64,000 nucleotides of DNA from Prevotella sp. (GCA_017478025.1 JAFVGZ010000028.1:1-64000), one strand, 5' to 3'; shown: positions 33,637 through 43,195, numbered from the stretch's first letter. Made by a program: numbers and translations. The notes: generated by a model from the letters alone, not told the origin.

Positions 33637-35067
33637 TTACTTGAGGCTGAGGATAGCCTTGGCGTTCTCGTTCTCTGGGTCAATCTCGATTACCTTGGCA
33701 GCAACCTCCTTGGCCTTCTCCATATTGTCTGCTACGTGTACGTAGTAGGCTGTAGCGGCGTTATATGCATTGATGAGCATCTTTGTCTCGCCTGCTGAAC
33801 GTCCGCTCTTGGCTGCCATGATGTTAGCAAACTCAATGTAGTGTGGACCTGCGAGCTTCAGCTGAGCCTTCTGGTCGATGGCCAGAGAGAATGGCATCTG
33901 CGCACGCTTGTTGGCTACATAGGCTGCATTGTCAGGATATTTCTGTCCCAGAGCGGCGTAGAGAGCATCGGCCTTGTCGTAGGCTGCCTGCTTCTGTGCT
34001 GCAGGAGTCTTGTCGTCTGCCAGTTGGTCAGCATAGAGTTCGGCAACGCTCTCCTCGAGAGAGAATGAAGACTGTGGGTGAGCCTGAATGTATTTGTTCA
34101 GGTATTCCTCTGCCTTTGCATAGTCAGAAACCTTCTTGTAGCAGTCAGAAATCTTCTTGTTGACCTCCAGTTTCTCGTCAGCCTTTACGTTGTCAGCCTT
34201 CAACATCTGCTCATAGATGCCGATAGCCTCCTGAGGCTTGCCTGCTCCCTCCAGTGCGCGACCGTAGTAACCATAGTCGAAAGAGGAGATCTTTGCAGAG
34301 TCAGAAGCATTGAAGAGTCTGTCACCTGCAGCGATGGCAGCGTCAAAGTCCTTCTTCTCGGTGTTGTTGAACATCATCAGACGGTTGAAGCTGGCATTGC
34401 GTGCAAACTTGTTGTGGCCCTGTGTAGCGATGCTGAGTGACTTGTCAAAGTTCTGAGAGAGGAACAGATTCGTTGCATAGTCAGAAATCTGATAGTCCTT
34501 CATGTCGTTGATGTTAACCTTGTCATAGTACTTTATGGCGAGGTCCATCTTGCCTGCATCAGAGTAAATCTCTGCTGCAATGAGATCTACAGGGTAGTCT
34601 GGGCGCTGCTGGCGCAGTGTCTCCAGGGCGTTTACAGCGTCCTGAGGAGATGCCTTGCTCATCATCTGAGCATAGCGACGGTAGCCGTTAGGGTTCTTTG
34701 GGTCGGCATACATAGCCTGCTGGAACTGTGTGGCAGCCTCGCCTGCATCGTCCTGAGCCACGGCGATGTTGCCTAGAAGGATGTAGCCCTCGGCAGACTT
34801 GCCGTTTGCCTTGACAGCCATAGCAGCATATTTCTTCGCATTCTCATAGTCTTTCTCTGCGAGATATGCCTTACCGACGCTTGCCAGCTTGGCAGCATCC
34901 TTCTTGAATTCCTTTGCGAGGGTAGAAATCTGCTTGTCCTTATCGGATGCACCGCTCTTGATGATTGCGATGACTTGATCCTTTACCTCGTCCTTCTCTA
35001 CTTGTGCAATGGTTGGAGCTGCGATGAATGTCAGCAGTGCTCCGACTAAAATGTGCTTAATCTTCAT
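33637..35067 (-). CDS. Periplasmic TPR protein of the TonB-ExbBD operon
   Basis: A 476-residue exported protein: signal peptide MKIKHILVGALLTFIAAPTIAQ, then a run of tetratricopeptide helices (GKSAEGYILLGNIAVAQDDAGEA, DYAKAEEYLNKYIQAHPQSS). It is the last of the six-gene exbB-exbD-exbD-tonB-binding-protein-TPR set commonly seen in this phylum. TPR domains bind other proteins, so it may organise the complex in the periplasm (inference). Confidence 0.88.
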   Translation of the reverse strand: MKIKHILVGALLTFIAAPTIAQVEKDEVKDQVIAIIKSGASDKDKQISTLAKEFKKDAAKLASVGKAYLAEKDYENAKKYAAMAVKANGKSAEGYILLGNIAVAQDDAGEAATQFQQAMYADPKNPNGYRRYAQMMSKASPQDAVNALETLRQQRPDYPVDLIAAEIYSDAGKMDLAIKYYDKVNINDMKDYQISDYATNLFLSQNFDKSLSIATQGHNKFARNASFNRLMMFNNTEKKDFDAAIAAGDRLFNASDSAKISSFDYGYYGRALEGAGKPQEAIGIYEQMLKADNVKADEKLEVNKKISDCYKKVSDYAKAEEYLNKYIQAHPQSSFSLEESVAELYADQLADDKTPAAQKQAAYDKADALYAALGQKYPDNAAYVANKRAQMPFSLAIDQKAQLKLAGPHYIEFANIMAAKSGRSAGETKMLINAYNAATAYYVHVADNMEKAKEVAAKVIEIDPENENAKAILSLK

Positions 35068-35153
35068 ATTGTATTGCTTTTTTGGTTTTGCTACTTTTGG
35101 TTGTTTGTTTGCAGCCTGCTTACGCTATTATGACGTATCTCTGGCTGATATGT

Positions 35154-36110
35154 TTAATCTGTGACATGCACACTGCGTACTGTCAGGTTGCCATAGGCGG
35201 GCAGCAGGCCTGCCTTGAGTATTATCATCTGGCCCTTGTCTTGCGAGATGATAAAGTTTTTGAAGCCAGTGGGCAGTCCCATGTGAGTGTCGTTCAGCAG
35301 TATGTACAGTGTCCTTACCAGTGGGTAGTTACCGTTATAGAAGTAGTATTGGTATGGCTTCCATGAGTTTGCGACGTTTGCCACATCGAGGCTTGTTACT
35401 GCCATAGGGCGTATTTCCTTTCTGAATGTGAGGTTTGTGCTGTCGCGTTTGTCGTTCAGCCAGTTGCTTCCTATGATGCCGATGGCGTTAGGATCTTCCT
35501 CCACGGCCGCTACAACCTGCGCTGTAGAATCTACGGCATAGACATTCGGTGAGGTTATAGGCTTGCCTCCCAGTATGCTGTCCTCCACGTAGTGCACCGT
35601 TGCGGAGCGTTTGTTGTCAAACACTACGGTGATTTCTCCGCGTTTTGAGTTGGGGTATATCTGGTCCCAGCGTGTCACTTCGCCGGTCAGTATGCGTCTT
35701 ATATCTTTCACACTGATGCATGAGTCAGTGTTCTGTTTATTCTGTATCAATGCCAGACCATCGTAAGCGAACTTGATGCTCTGTGGGAATTGCTTGCGGT
35801 CTTTCAGACTCTGCAGCTCTTCGGGTTTGAAATCGCGTGATGTGATGGCCATCCACACGGAGTCTTGCAGCAGCAGATTGATGGCTTCTGACTCGCTGGT
35901 GTATATCGGTGTGAGGTGGGCATCAGGGTATGTATGCTCAAAGACGTCACGCTCTTCGTCGATGATGGGACTAAAACTTTCGTCAGAAGCGAATGAAATC
36001 GCTCCTGACGAATAAGTGTCGGTTCTACCGCTTTTATTCTCGCTCATGCAAGAATAAAAGCCGGTAGTGAGTATTAATCCTACTATAAGGTAAGATATCT
36101 TTTTTGTCAT
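35154..36110 (-). CDS. PstS-like substrate-binding lipoprotein
   Basis: A 318-residue protein of the phosphate-binding (PstS-like, periplasmic binding protein class II) fold. The signal ends at lipobox FYSC (Cys21). The SSGAISFASDESFSP start, ITSRDFKPEE and the closing ILLNDTHMGLPTGFKNFIIS correspond to the two lobes. It lies between tonB and the TPR gene with no ABC transporter genes nearby, which argues for a role with the TonB complex, not in phosphate import. Confidence 0.88.
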   Translation of the reverse strand: MTKKISYLIVGLILTTGFYSCMSENKSGRTDTYSSGAISFASDESFSPIIDEERDVFEHTYPDAHLTPIYTSESEAINLLLQDSVWMAITSRDFKPEELQSLKDRKQFPQSIKFAYDGLALIQNKQNTDSCISVKDIRRILTGEVTRWDQIYPNSKRGEITVVFDNKRSATVHYVEDSILGGKPITSPNVYAVDSTAQVVAAVEEDPNAIGIIGSNWLNDKRDSTNLTFRKEIRPMAVTSLDVANVANSWKPYQYYFYNGNYPLVRTLYILLNDTHMGLPTGFKNFIISQDKGQMIILKAGLLPAYGNLTVRSVHVTD

Positions 36111-36148
36111 TTACGTAATAGAGTTATTACTGCTTTGGTTTTTAGTGT

Positions 36149-36985
36149 TTACTGCAGGCGGAATGTCACAGGCAGTGTATATTTCACACGCACTGCAGAA
36201 CCGTTCTGCTTACCAGGAATCCACTTCGGCATGCTTGAAACGACGCGCATAGCCTCCTTGTCGAGTGATGGGTCAACTGACTTCGCGATGCGTACATCAG
36301 TGATAGAACCGTCTCTCTCAACGACGAAGGTACAGATTACACGTCCCTGGATGCCGTTCTCCTCAGCAATAACAGGATACTTGATGTGTGATGAGAGGTA
36401 CTGCATGAGTGCGCCGTTACCGCCAGGATAAGATGGCATCTGCTCAACAACGTCGAACACTTTGTTCTCTTCCTCCTTTGGCTTAACGGGCTCTGTAGCG
36501 ATGACCTCCTTAGCCTTCAGCACTTCGCCTGACTCATCGTTACCCTTTACGTCAAAGGTACCGATGGCAGCCTTAGAGCTCATGAGCTCGTCCTGAGTCT
36601 TCAGCTCGTCCTCTGGCTTTACTTCATCATCCTTCTTGATGACAGGAGCGGTGAACTTCACAGAGCTCTTTACCTTCTCTACGACGCGCTGCACCTGTTC
36701 CTGCTTCACAACTTCCTTACGTTCAACCTTGGCTTCCTTCTTCTGCTCTAGAGCAGAGAGCTCGGTCACCTGGTCCATTGCTGCTCTTCTTGCTGCTGCC
36801 TCATCTGCGATATTCTTCAGCGTGAGACCTATCTGACATGCGATAGCGAGCAAGATAACAGACAGAATAGCTATTACGTTACGGCGTCCTGTGCCTTTTC
36901 TCAGCACGTAGGCTCCGTACGTCTGGTTACGGTTCTCAAACACGAGATCGGTCCATGAACCAGATATAAGATCTATTTTTGCCAT
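36149..36985 (-). CDS. tonB: TonB protein
   Basis: TonB carries proton-motive energy from ExbB-ExbD to outer-membrane receptors. The 278 residues have a cytoplasmic start (GSWTDLVFENRNQTYGAYVL, usual in this phylum), one membrane helix at about 36-55, a Lys/Glu-rich linker with several EVK and KPKEEE blocks, and a C-terminal TonB domain from about 185 (GRVICTFVVERDGSITDVRI ... LPVTFRLQ). It follows the two exbD genes. Confidence 0.93.
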   Translation of the reverse strand: MAKIDLISGSWTDLVFENRNQTYGAYVLRKGTGRRNVIAILSVILLAIACQIGLTLKNIADEAAARRAAMDQVTELSALEQKKEAKVERKEVVKQEQVQRVVEKVKSSVKFTAPVIKKDDEVKPEDELKTQDELMSSKAAIGTFDVKGNDESGEVLKAKEVIATEPVKPKEEENKVFDVVEQMPSYPGGNGALMQYLSSHIKYPVIAEENGIQGRVICTFVVERDGSITDVRIAKSVDPSLDKEAMRVVSSMPKWIPGKQNGSAVRVKYTLPVTFRLQ

Positions 36986-37062
36986 TGTTTGTTACTTTTT
37001 AATTGTTAGAGTGTCCTTTTCTTTGCGCCCCTGGTGTTGTGTTCCTGTGGCGCTATGGTTGA

Positions 37063-37695
37063 TTACTCGATGTTGCGCTCCTTCAGAAGCTTCTTATCAT
37101 CATCTGTAATCTTGTCAAGGACATACTTACCAATGCTGCATATCTGCATCTCATCGAGAGCATCAACCACATTCTTATAGGTTGACTTATCAGTAGCCTT
37201 AATGATGATGGTCATTGTCTGGATCTTTCCTGTAGGCAGGTCACCGGCCTTAATCTTAGAAAGCTCCTTGGCATAAACGGTGTCAGCCAATTCTTCTTTC
37301 TTCAGATCCAGCTCAGCCTTTGCCTTCATCACCTGCAAAACGGGCTGCGTATTATCCTCTGTTACGTGGGTCTGGAGCACCTTACGTATGCCGTTCTTGC
37401 CCCATGTTGTCTCTTTCAGACATGTTGGGTCGTCATACTTTGGCAGTCCCTCTACGTAATAGATTTTATTGTTGCTTGCAACGTAAACGGTGATGGTGTA
37501 GGAAGCCTTTGTCACTGACTTATCCTCATCCTGCATGTTCTTATCATTTGACGGCATACTCAGCTCCATTGACTGAGGCTTAGCCAGAGAGGTACAGAGC
37601 ATGAAGAATGTGATAAGAAGCATCATCATATCAACCATAGGCGTGAAGTCCACGCGTACGTTTATTTTCTTTTGCTTGCTTTCTTTCTTTGCCAT
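37063..37695 (-). CDS. ExbD-family biopolymer transport protein (second copy)
   Basis: A 210-residue ExbD/TolR protein with one membrane helix. The proton-path Asp is 22 in FTPMVDMMMLLITFFML. The periplasmic domain is longer than E. coli ExbD (141 residues). It lies 3 nt after the first exbD; the two may form a mixed dimer, since paired exbD genes are usual here. It ends 77 nt before tonB. Confidence 0.92.
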   Translation of the reverse strand: MAKKESKQKKINVRVDFTPMVDMMMLLITFFMLCTSLAKPQSMELSMPSNDKNMQDEDKSVTKASYTITVYVASNNKIYYVEGLPKYDDPTCLKETTWGKNGIRKVLQTHVTEDNTQPVLQVMKAKAELDLKKEELADTVYAKELSKIKAGDLPTGKIQTMTIIIKATDKSTYKNVVDALDEMQICSIGKYVLDKITDDDKKLLKERNIE

Positions 37696-37698
37696 TGC

Positions 37699-38322
37699 TT
37701 AATCCTCCCCTGTCTTTAAGGATGTGATAAGGTAGTAACGGTTCTGATCCATGTCCTGCAACTCAGACATCACTTTCTTGATTTTCTCGTATGGAGTGTC
37801 TGAATCAGCCTTGATAGCGATCTTGATCTCATCAGTGTTATCAACTACAGACGTAACCCACTCTTGGAACTGGCTCTTCTTTTCGCCTGTCTCGGTAGAG
37901 TCTGTGGGAATGCCGGCCTTGTCGCCTGTGATTGCTTCAGTCATCTTATCGTTAGGCAGATTAAGATACTGCTTCAGCAGCGCCAGGTCCATGCCCCACA
38001 TAGGGTCTGTCTGGAATTTCTTCATCTCCTGGGCAGTCAGTCCGAGGTTGAACTTGCTATCCATGTCCTGGATAACAGTCATCACGTCGTTCTGGTTGTC
38101 CATGCTCATAAACACCTTGCCGTTTTTATCGACAACGATGTTCAGGACGTTCATCTCCGGAATCTTGACCTCCGAGACAGACATTGGCTGGTTTACCTTC
38201 ACCGGCTCATTCTTCACGAACGTAGATGTCAACATGAAGAAGGTCAGCAAAAGCACCATCACGTCTGACATAGGTGTCATGTCAATCCAGACGTCGCTTT
38301 TCTTAATTTTTAGCTTACCCAT
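37699..38322 (-). CDS. ExbD-family biopolymer transport protein (first copy)
   Basis: A 207-residue ExbD/TolR protein. The membrane Asp is 20 in MTPMSDVMVLLLTFFML. The periplasmic part carries an insertion rich in Asp, Lys and Thr at about 120-150 (GDKAGIPTDSTETGEKKSQF). It lies 31 nt after exbB and 3 nt before the second exbD. Confidence 0.92.
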   Translation of the reverse strand: MGKLKIKKSDVWIDMTPMSDVMVLLLTFFMLTSTFVKNEPVKVNQPMSVSEVKIPEMNVLNIVVDKNGKVFMSMDNQNDVMTVIQDMDSKFNLGLTAQEMKKFQTDPMWGMDLALLKQYLNLPNDKMTEAITGDKAGIPTDSTETGEKKSQFQEWVTSVVDNTDEIKIAIKADSDTPYEKIKKVMSELQDMDQNRYYLITSLKTGED

Positions 38323-38353
38323 AAACGAATAAAAATTAAAGGGTTAGTAAAAA

Positions 38354-39181
38354 TTAAGCTTCTGGGTGCTTGTCTTCGTATGTGTGTGCGATGGTGTAAC
38401 CAATCTCGTCCATTGCAAAGGTCAGCTTATCAATCCTGTTGGTGAAGTAGTTATAAGCAACTACTGATACCCAAGATGTTGCGATACCTGATGCAGTGTT
38501 CACAAGGGCCTCAGAGATACCGGTAGAAAGTGCCATTGAGTCGGCGCCGCCACCAGCTGCCAGAGCTGCGAACGAACGTATCATACCAAGCACGGTTCCG
38601 AACAGAGCGGTCAGTGTACCCAGTGTTACGATGGTTGCGATGATTGGGAGGTTCATCGTCATGGTAGGCATCTCCAGAGCTGTTGCCTCTTCGTGAGCGT
38701 TCTGGATAGCTGCAACCTTCTCCTTCAGCTTGATAGGAGCTGACTCCATCTCGCGATAAGACTTCAGGTCAGCCAGAACTACGTTGGCTACTGAACCACC
38801 CTGCTTGTTGCAAAGGTCTTCTGCCTTAGCGATGTCACCGTCCTTGAGAGCCTTCTTGATGTTCTCAGTGAACTTTGTTACGTTGCCCTTACCAGCGCAA
38901 GCAGAGATAGCGAGTACGCGCTCTACAGACATTGCGATAACGGTACAGAGGAGGCCGAGGATGATTGGCACAACCCATCCGCCTTTATAGACGGTACCGA
39001 GCATGTTCAGAGGATGTCCTTCTGGATCACCGTTGGCAAAGTTTGCAGGATTGCCAAGGAAGAACAGGTAGAAACAAACACCTACTGCGAAAGCGCAGAT
39101 GATAATGATGATTGCGTGTCTTACACCCTGGAAGCCCTGAGACTTCTTCTTAGGTGCGGCTGTTTTTTGTGTAGCTGCCAT
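38354..39181 (-). CDS. exbB: ExbB/TolQ/MotA-family proton channel protein
   Basis: ExbB forms the inner-membrane pentamer around ExbD. The 275 residues have three membrane helices: about 21-42 (AIIIIICAFAVGVCFYLFFLG), 72-90, and the pair around the family box TLGTLTALFGTVLGMIRSFA near residue 195. It is the first gene of the operon. Confidence 0.93.
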   Translation of the reverse strand: MAATQKTAAPKKKSQGFQGVRHAIIIIICAFAVGVCFYLFFLGNPANFANGDPEGHPLNMLGTVYKGGWVVPIILGLLCTVIAMSVERVLAISACAGKGNVTKFTENIKKALKDGDIAKAEDLCNKQGGSVANVVLADLKSYREMESAPIKLKEKVAAIQNAHEEATALEMPTMTMNLPIIATIVTLGTLTALFGTVLGMIRSFAALAAGGGADSMALSTGISEALVNTASGIATSWVSVVAYNYFTNRIDKLTFAMDEIGYTIAHTYEDKHPEA

Positions 39182-39288
39182 AATTTTTTTTAGTTAGATG
39201 AATATTAAAAAGTTAGTTAAAAAATATAAATATCAGTCCAGATACTAGGGTTAACGGGCGCAATCCGCCCATGATAGATTTCAGAAGG

Positions 39289-39296
39289 CAAAGGTA
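39289..39296 (-). promoter_or_regulatory. Possible -7 box for exbB operon
   Basis: The minus strand reads TACCTTTG (39296-39289), about 108 nt before exbB. I see no good TTTG-like box at the right distance, so support is partial. Confidence 0.5.
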
Positions 39297-39421
39297 ACAA
39301 AAATCATTGAACTACGAGCGAGTTTAAGAACTTTTAACGAAAAATAGTCGCCTTTTTCCTCTTTTCTTAGGGACTTACAGGCCTTTTACGCTTGTTTTTG
39401 CACCTTATTTATATATACGCA

Positions 39422-39458
39422 CGCGGGAGAGTACATTTTTCTGTTGTACTCTCCCGCG
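39422..39458 (-). terminator. Hairpin after the aminotransferase gene
   Basis: CGCGGGAGAGTACA (39422-39435) pairs exactly with TGTACTCTCCCGCG (39445-39458), a 14-bp stem with a 9-nt loop. On the minus strand it is 20 nt past the aminotransferase stop. It has no long U-tract but is the strongest hairpin in this gap. Confidence 0.7.
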
Positions 39459-39477
39459 CTCGTCATGCTTCTCCTTC

Positions 39478-40671
39478 TTACTTCAGCTTTGCGCAGCATT
39501 CCTTGATGCGTCGCATTGCTTCGCGTATGTTGTCGTCGCTTGTGGCGTAGCTCATTCTGAAGCACTCGGGGTCACCGAAGGCATCTCCGCCCACTGTTGC
39601 CACGTGTCCCACCTCGAGCAGGTACATGGCGAAGTCGTTAGTGTCCTTGATGGTGCGCTCGCCGTCGCTCTTTCCGAGGTAGCTCTTGCACTTCGGGAAC
39701 ACGTAGAATGCTCCGTCTGGCACGTTCACCTCCAGTCCGGGCACCTCTCTTACGAGGTTCACGATGAGGTCGCGGCGTCTCTCAAAGGCCTGGCGCATCT
39801 CCTCCACACAGTCCTGTGAGGCGAGGTATGCTGCTGCAGCGGCTTTCTGTGACACTGAGCAGGGGCCTGATGTGTATTGTCCCTGCAGCTTGTTACAGCC
39901 TTTCACAATCCATTCCGGAGCTGCCATATATCCTATGCGCCAGCCGGTCATGGCGTATGCCTTGCTGACACCGTTGATGATGATGCTCTGCTCCTTCATG
40001 CCGGGGAACTGTGCTATGGACTCGTGCTTGCCCACATAGTTGATGTGCTCGTATATCTCGTCTGCCAGCACATACACCTCAGGGTGCTTCAGCAGCACGT
40101 CGCTGAGTGCCTTCAGCTCGTCTTTGCTATATACGGAACCAGTAGGATTGCTTGGCGAGCAGAGGATGAGCATGCGTGTCTTTGGTGTGATGGCAGCCTC
40201 CAGCTGTGCTGGGGTGATCTTGAAGTTCTGGTCAAAGCCTGCCGGGATGTGCACGGGTGTGCCTCCTGCCAGCAGCACCATCTGTGGGTAGCTCACCCAG
40301 TATGGTGTGGGGACTATCACCTCGTCGCCGTCATCCACGAGTGCCATTACGGCATTGCAGACAGCTTGCTTGGCGCCGTTGCTCACCAGTATCTCGCTGG
40401 TGCTATAGTCCAGGCCGTTTTCCTTCTTCAACTTTGCTACAATAGCCTCGCGCAGGTCTGCATAACCAGGCACGGGGGAGTACTTAGACCAGTTGTCGTC
40501 AATAGCCTGCTTGGCCGAGGTCTTGATATGGTCGGGGGTGTTAAAGTCCGGTTCCCCGACGCTCAGGTTGATGACGTCAATGCCCTGTGCCTTCATCTCG
40601 CCGCTCTTCTGCGACATAGCGAGGGTGGCAGAGGGTGCCAGTCTGTTCAATCTGTTTGAAAGATGTCCCAT
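39478..40671 (-). CDS. aspC: Class I PLP-dependent aminotransferase (aspartate aminotransferase type)
   Basis: A 397-residue aminotransferase, most likely aspartate or broad-range amino-acid aminotransferase of the Ib type. Cofactor and substrate residues are visible: GAKQA at 99-103, Asn175 (SPSNPTG), Asp204 (LADEIY), the PLP Lys237 (NGVSKAYAMTGWR) and Arg245 nearby. Specificity between aspartate and other amino acids cannot be read from sequence alone. It stands alone with its own promoter. Confidence 0.9.
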   Translation of the reverse strand: MGHLSNRLNRLAPSATLAMSQKSGEMKAQGIDVINLSVGEPDFNTPDHIKTSAKQAIDDNWSKYSPVPGYADLREAIVAKLKKENGLDYSTSEILVSNGAKQAVCNAVMALVDDGDEVIVPTPYWVSYPQMVLLAGGTPVHIPAGFDQNFKITPAQLEAAITPKTRMLILCSPSNPTGSVYSKDELKALSDVLLKHPEVYVLADEIYEHINYVGKHESIAQFPGMKEQSIIINGVSKAYAMTGWRIGYMAAPEWIVKGCNKLQGQYTSGPCSVSQKAAAAAYLASQDCVEEMRQAFERRRDLIVNLVREVPGLEVNVPDGAFYVFPKCKSYLGKSDGERTIKDTNDFAMYLLEVGHVATVGGDAFGDPECFRMSYATSDDNIREAMRRIKECCAKLK

Positions 40672-40710
40672 TTTTTGATGTTTTGTTTGCTATTTATGCG
40701 TTTGCGGGTG

Positions 40711-40740
40711 CAAAATTACTAAAAATCCTACAATTACAAA
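40711..40740 (-). promoter_or_regulatory. Promoter for the aminotransferase gene
   Basis: On the minus strand TTTG (40740-40737), 18 nt and TAATTTTG (40718-40711); the spacer is 1 nt short of consensus. Confidence 0.65.
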
Positions 40741-40760
40741 AACATTTTGCATTTTTTTTA

Positions 40761-40879
40761 GTGAAGAGTGAAGAGTGAAGAGTGAAGAATCGAGAGTGAA
40801 GAGTGAAGAATCGAGAGTGAAGAGTGAAGAATGAAGAGTGAAGAATGAAGAGTGAAGAGTGAAGAATGAAGAATCATGA
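40761..40879. repeat. 7-bp tandem repeat (GTGAAGA)n, 17 units
   Basis: Seventeen heptamers in exact register: GTGAAGA with variants ATCGAGA and ATGAAGA. It lies between the lptF-like stop and the aminotransferase promoter. Arrays of this sort are prone to copy-number change. Short copies recur at 47306-47326. Confidence 0.92.
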
Positions 40880-40958
40880 GATAGAAGGAGATAGAGGACT
40901 ATACTCTTATTATTCATGTGTAATCCGTTCAAACAAAAGAATGAAGAGCGGGAGTAAA

Positions 40959-40989
40959 TTCTTCACTCTTCACTCTTCATTCTTCACTC
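40959..40989. repeat. Inverted (TCTTCAC)n partner
   Basis: TTCTTCACTCTTCACTCTTC and following bases are the reverse complement of the 17-unit array and end 2 nt before the stop codon of the LptF/LptG-type gene. The pair could fold into a long hairpin at the 3' end of its mRNA. Confidence 0.85.
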
Positions 40990-40990
40990 T

Positions 40991-42880
40991 TTACATTTCC
41001 ATGATTCGCTTTATCATCACGTCGTTGAGGTATCTTATCTGCTTTGTGTCCTTATACAGTCTCATCCTGAAGCGCCACATCCTGAGGTACAGCACCACTC
41101 CGAGGGGCACTATGATAGCGGCGGCGATGTTCATCCAGCGATGGTCGAAGGGTCGCGTATGGGCTTTCTCCGATATGACGGGATACCTGTTGATGTATGA
41201 CAATATATACTTGTCGCGTGTGTTGCCCAGATCCTCCAGTATGCTCTCCATCTCTGCCGCAATGCTCTCCACCTCGTGGTCGGGCTGATATACGAAGAAT
41301 ACCTTGATCGGGTTCGGCAACCTCTTCAGGTGGTGTGAGTGCGAGTATGCTCTCAGACTGTCCGTCAGTGCGTTCAGCCTCAGTATGTCGCGCTGATAGT
41401 CTGGGTCGTTGATGATGACCTCCTTGCCATCCACATGGCGTTTCAGCCTCATGCCGAAGAGCTTGATGAAGAATGTTCTGTAGGCATCCATGTTGAATAC
41501 CACAGAGTCTTTGTTCGCCTTATACGTCACGAAGACCGCCAACGGTATGAGCACCGACGGTGCCAGACCCTTGCCGAAGGCTATGGACCACGACGCCTGC
41601 TTTGCCATGCGGAATCCGCTGTTGTCTAATATATAAAAGAGGATAAAGACCAGCACGGCCACTATGACTGGCACTCCTAGTCCGCCCTTACGTATGATGG
41701 CGCCCAGCGGAGCGCCGATGAAGAAGAAGATGAGGCACGTCAGCGACAGCGTTATCTTGTTGAGCATCTCTATCTTATACTCTCTCTCCATCCTGTTCAC
41801 GTCCTCTGCCAGGTATCCCGCGAACTCCAGGTCCATGGTTGCGCCGCCCAACCTCATCTTTATCCTGCGCAGCATCTCCTGTTGCCTGTCCGGTGACAGT
41901 CGCAGGTATGTGCTGTCGATGTTGTTCTGCTCCAGTCCGGCAGCCTTCACGGCCTTCAGCGAGTCGCGCTTTGATATCTTCGGTGTTGGGAAGAAAGCAA
42001 ATCTTAGCCTCTCTGCCACGCTGTGTCCGGCGCTGTCACCCACGGCGTGCAGCGAGTCTATGCGATATGCTAACTCGCTCATACTCATGGAGGTAGCCTG
42101 GCGCGATATGCCTGATGACTCTGCCATATTAAAGCCGTTGTCAAAGTCCAGCAGTATCACCTTGTGGGCGAATGACTCCCTGCGGTACGGCACATTGGCA
42201 TTGCCGGCCAGCTCCTGCGACCGCATGTTCTCAAACCACTCTCCGTCATACAGCGTCAGCAGCAGGTGCTTGCGGTCTTCCGTTGACTGCAGGCGTCCTG
42301 AGTCGGCCAGGATGATGGCGGCATCCTCATAACTCTGCGTCATCCTATATATCATGATGCCATAGAGCATACCTTTCTCCATGTCCTTGTGTTGCACGTA
42401 GAGGTTGCAGTTCGGTATGCCTGAGTAGAAGATCTCCTCTGGTATCTCCAGCTCCGGGCTCTTCTGCTTCATGCTCAGCAGCAGCTGCTTCAGGTTCACG
42501 TTTGCCTGTGGGCCTATGTTGTTCTGGAAATAGAATGATGAGAGTGAAATGATGGCTGTTGCCACTATCAGCGCCCTCATTGCTTTCAGCAGCGATATGC
42601 CCGATGCCTTGATGGCTGTCAGCTCACTGCTCTCACCCAGGTTACCCATAGTGATGAGCGATGCCAGCAGCACCGCCAGCGGCAGCGCCGTGGGCACCAG
42701 CATCAGCGCCATATACCAAAAGAACTGTGCCAACACCTCCAGCGACAGTCCCTTACCGATAAGGTCTGCCACATACTTCCACAGGAACTGCATCATCAGC
42801 ACAAAGAGACTGATGAAAAACGTTCCCGCGAACAGCGCCAGAAACTGCCGCAGCATGAATATGTCAAGCTTCTTGATCAA
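40991..42880 (-). CDS. LptF/LptG-family permease
   Basis: A 629-residue inner-membrane protein of the YjgP/YjgQ family. LptF and LptG pull lipopolysaccharide from the inner membrane with LptB2. There are three N-terminal membrane spans (LALFAGTFFISLFVLMMQFL at 14-33; MALMLVPTALPLAVLLASLI at about 57-76; and one near 103), a long periplasmic beta-jellyroll, three spans at about 385-460, then an unusual C-terminal part with another span near 600. The start is TTG at 42880 (LIKKLDIFMLRQF), chosen because homologues start with KKLDIxI; the next ATG is at 42856. F versus G cannot be decided. Confidence 0.88.
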   Translation of the reverse strand: MIKKLDIFMLRQFLALFAGTFFISLFVLMMQFLWKYVADLIGKGLSLEVLAQFFWYMALMLVPTALPLAVLLASLITMGNLGESSELTAIKASGISLLKAMRALIVATAIISLSSFYFQNNIGPQANVNLKQLLLSMKQKSPELEIPEEIFYSGIPNCNLYVQHKDMEKGMLYGIMIYRMTQSYEDAAIILADSGRLQSTEDRKHLLLTLYDGEWFENMRSQELAGNANVPYRRESFAHKVILLDFDNGFNMAESSGISRQATSMSMSELAYRIDSLHAVGDSAGHSVAERLRFAFFPTPKISKRDSLKAVKAAGLEQNNIDSTYLRLSPDRQQEMLRRIKMRLGGATMDLEFAGYLAEDVNRMEREYKIEMLNKITLSLTCLIFFFIGAPLGAIIRKGGLGVPVIVAVLVFILFYILDNSGFRMAKQASWSIAFGKGLAPSVLIPLAVFVTYKANKDSVVFNMDAYRTFFIKLFGMRLKRHVDGKEVIINDPDYQRDILRLNALTDSLRAYSHSHHLKRLPNPIKVFFVYQPDHEVESIAAEMESILEDLGNTRDKYILSYINRYPVISEKAHTRPFDHRWMNIAAAIIVPLGVVLYLRMWRFRMRLYKDTKQIRYLNDVMIKRIMEM

Positions 42881-42920
42881 ATTAATGTTCTAGTTGAAAG
42901 AAATTAGATGGTGGCTTTTT

Positions 42921-43195
42921 GAAAGAAATTGGAATAATAGGAATAATGGCTGGCGCGATGTTGTTTTGGACAGAAATTATTATAATTAGTATAATTTGCC
43001 ATGCGGACAATGTACGCCCCTGTTACCGGCTTTCATGCTCCAGCTTAATTATACTAATTCTTCGCTCATTTCTTTCTTTTCATAAGTGCTCAGGTGAGCA
43101 GAGCTCGGAGTCTAATAATTTCTGTCTGAAAAACATCTTCATTTCTGTCTTTCTTCGTCCGCATGGTTATTATTCTTATTATTCTAATTTCTTTC
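42921..43195. mobile_element. MITE-like element with 27-bp inverted ends
   Basis: GAAAGAAATTGGAATAATAG and following bases (42921-42947) match the reverse complement of 43169-43195 at 25 of 27 positions. Inside are GGACAGAAATTATTATAATT (42968-42987) and inverted relatives near 43045-43062 and 43109-43125. No transposase is encoded. Fragments of the same family lie at 16211-16238 and 46784-46859. It fills the 390-base gap between two genes, where I see no CDS. Confidence 0.7.

Noticed and set aside
35154-36110. Phosphate ABC import locus
   Set aside because: The PstS-like protein has no pstA, pstB or pstC neighbours and sits in a TonB operon.
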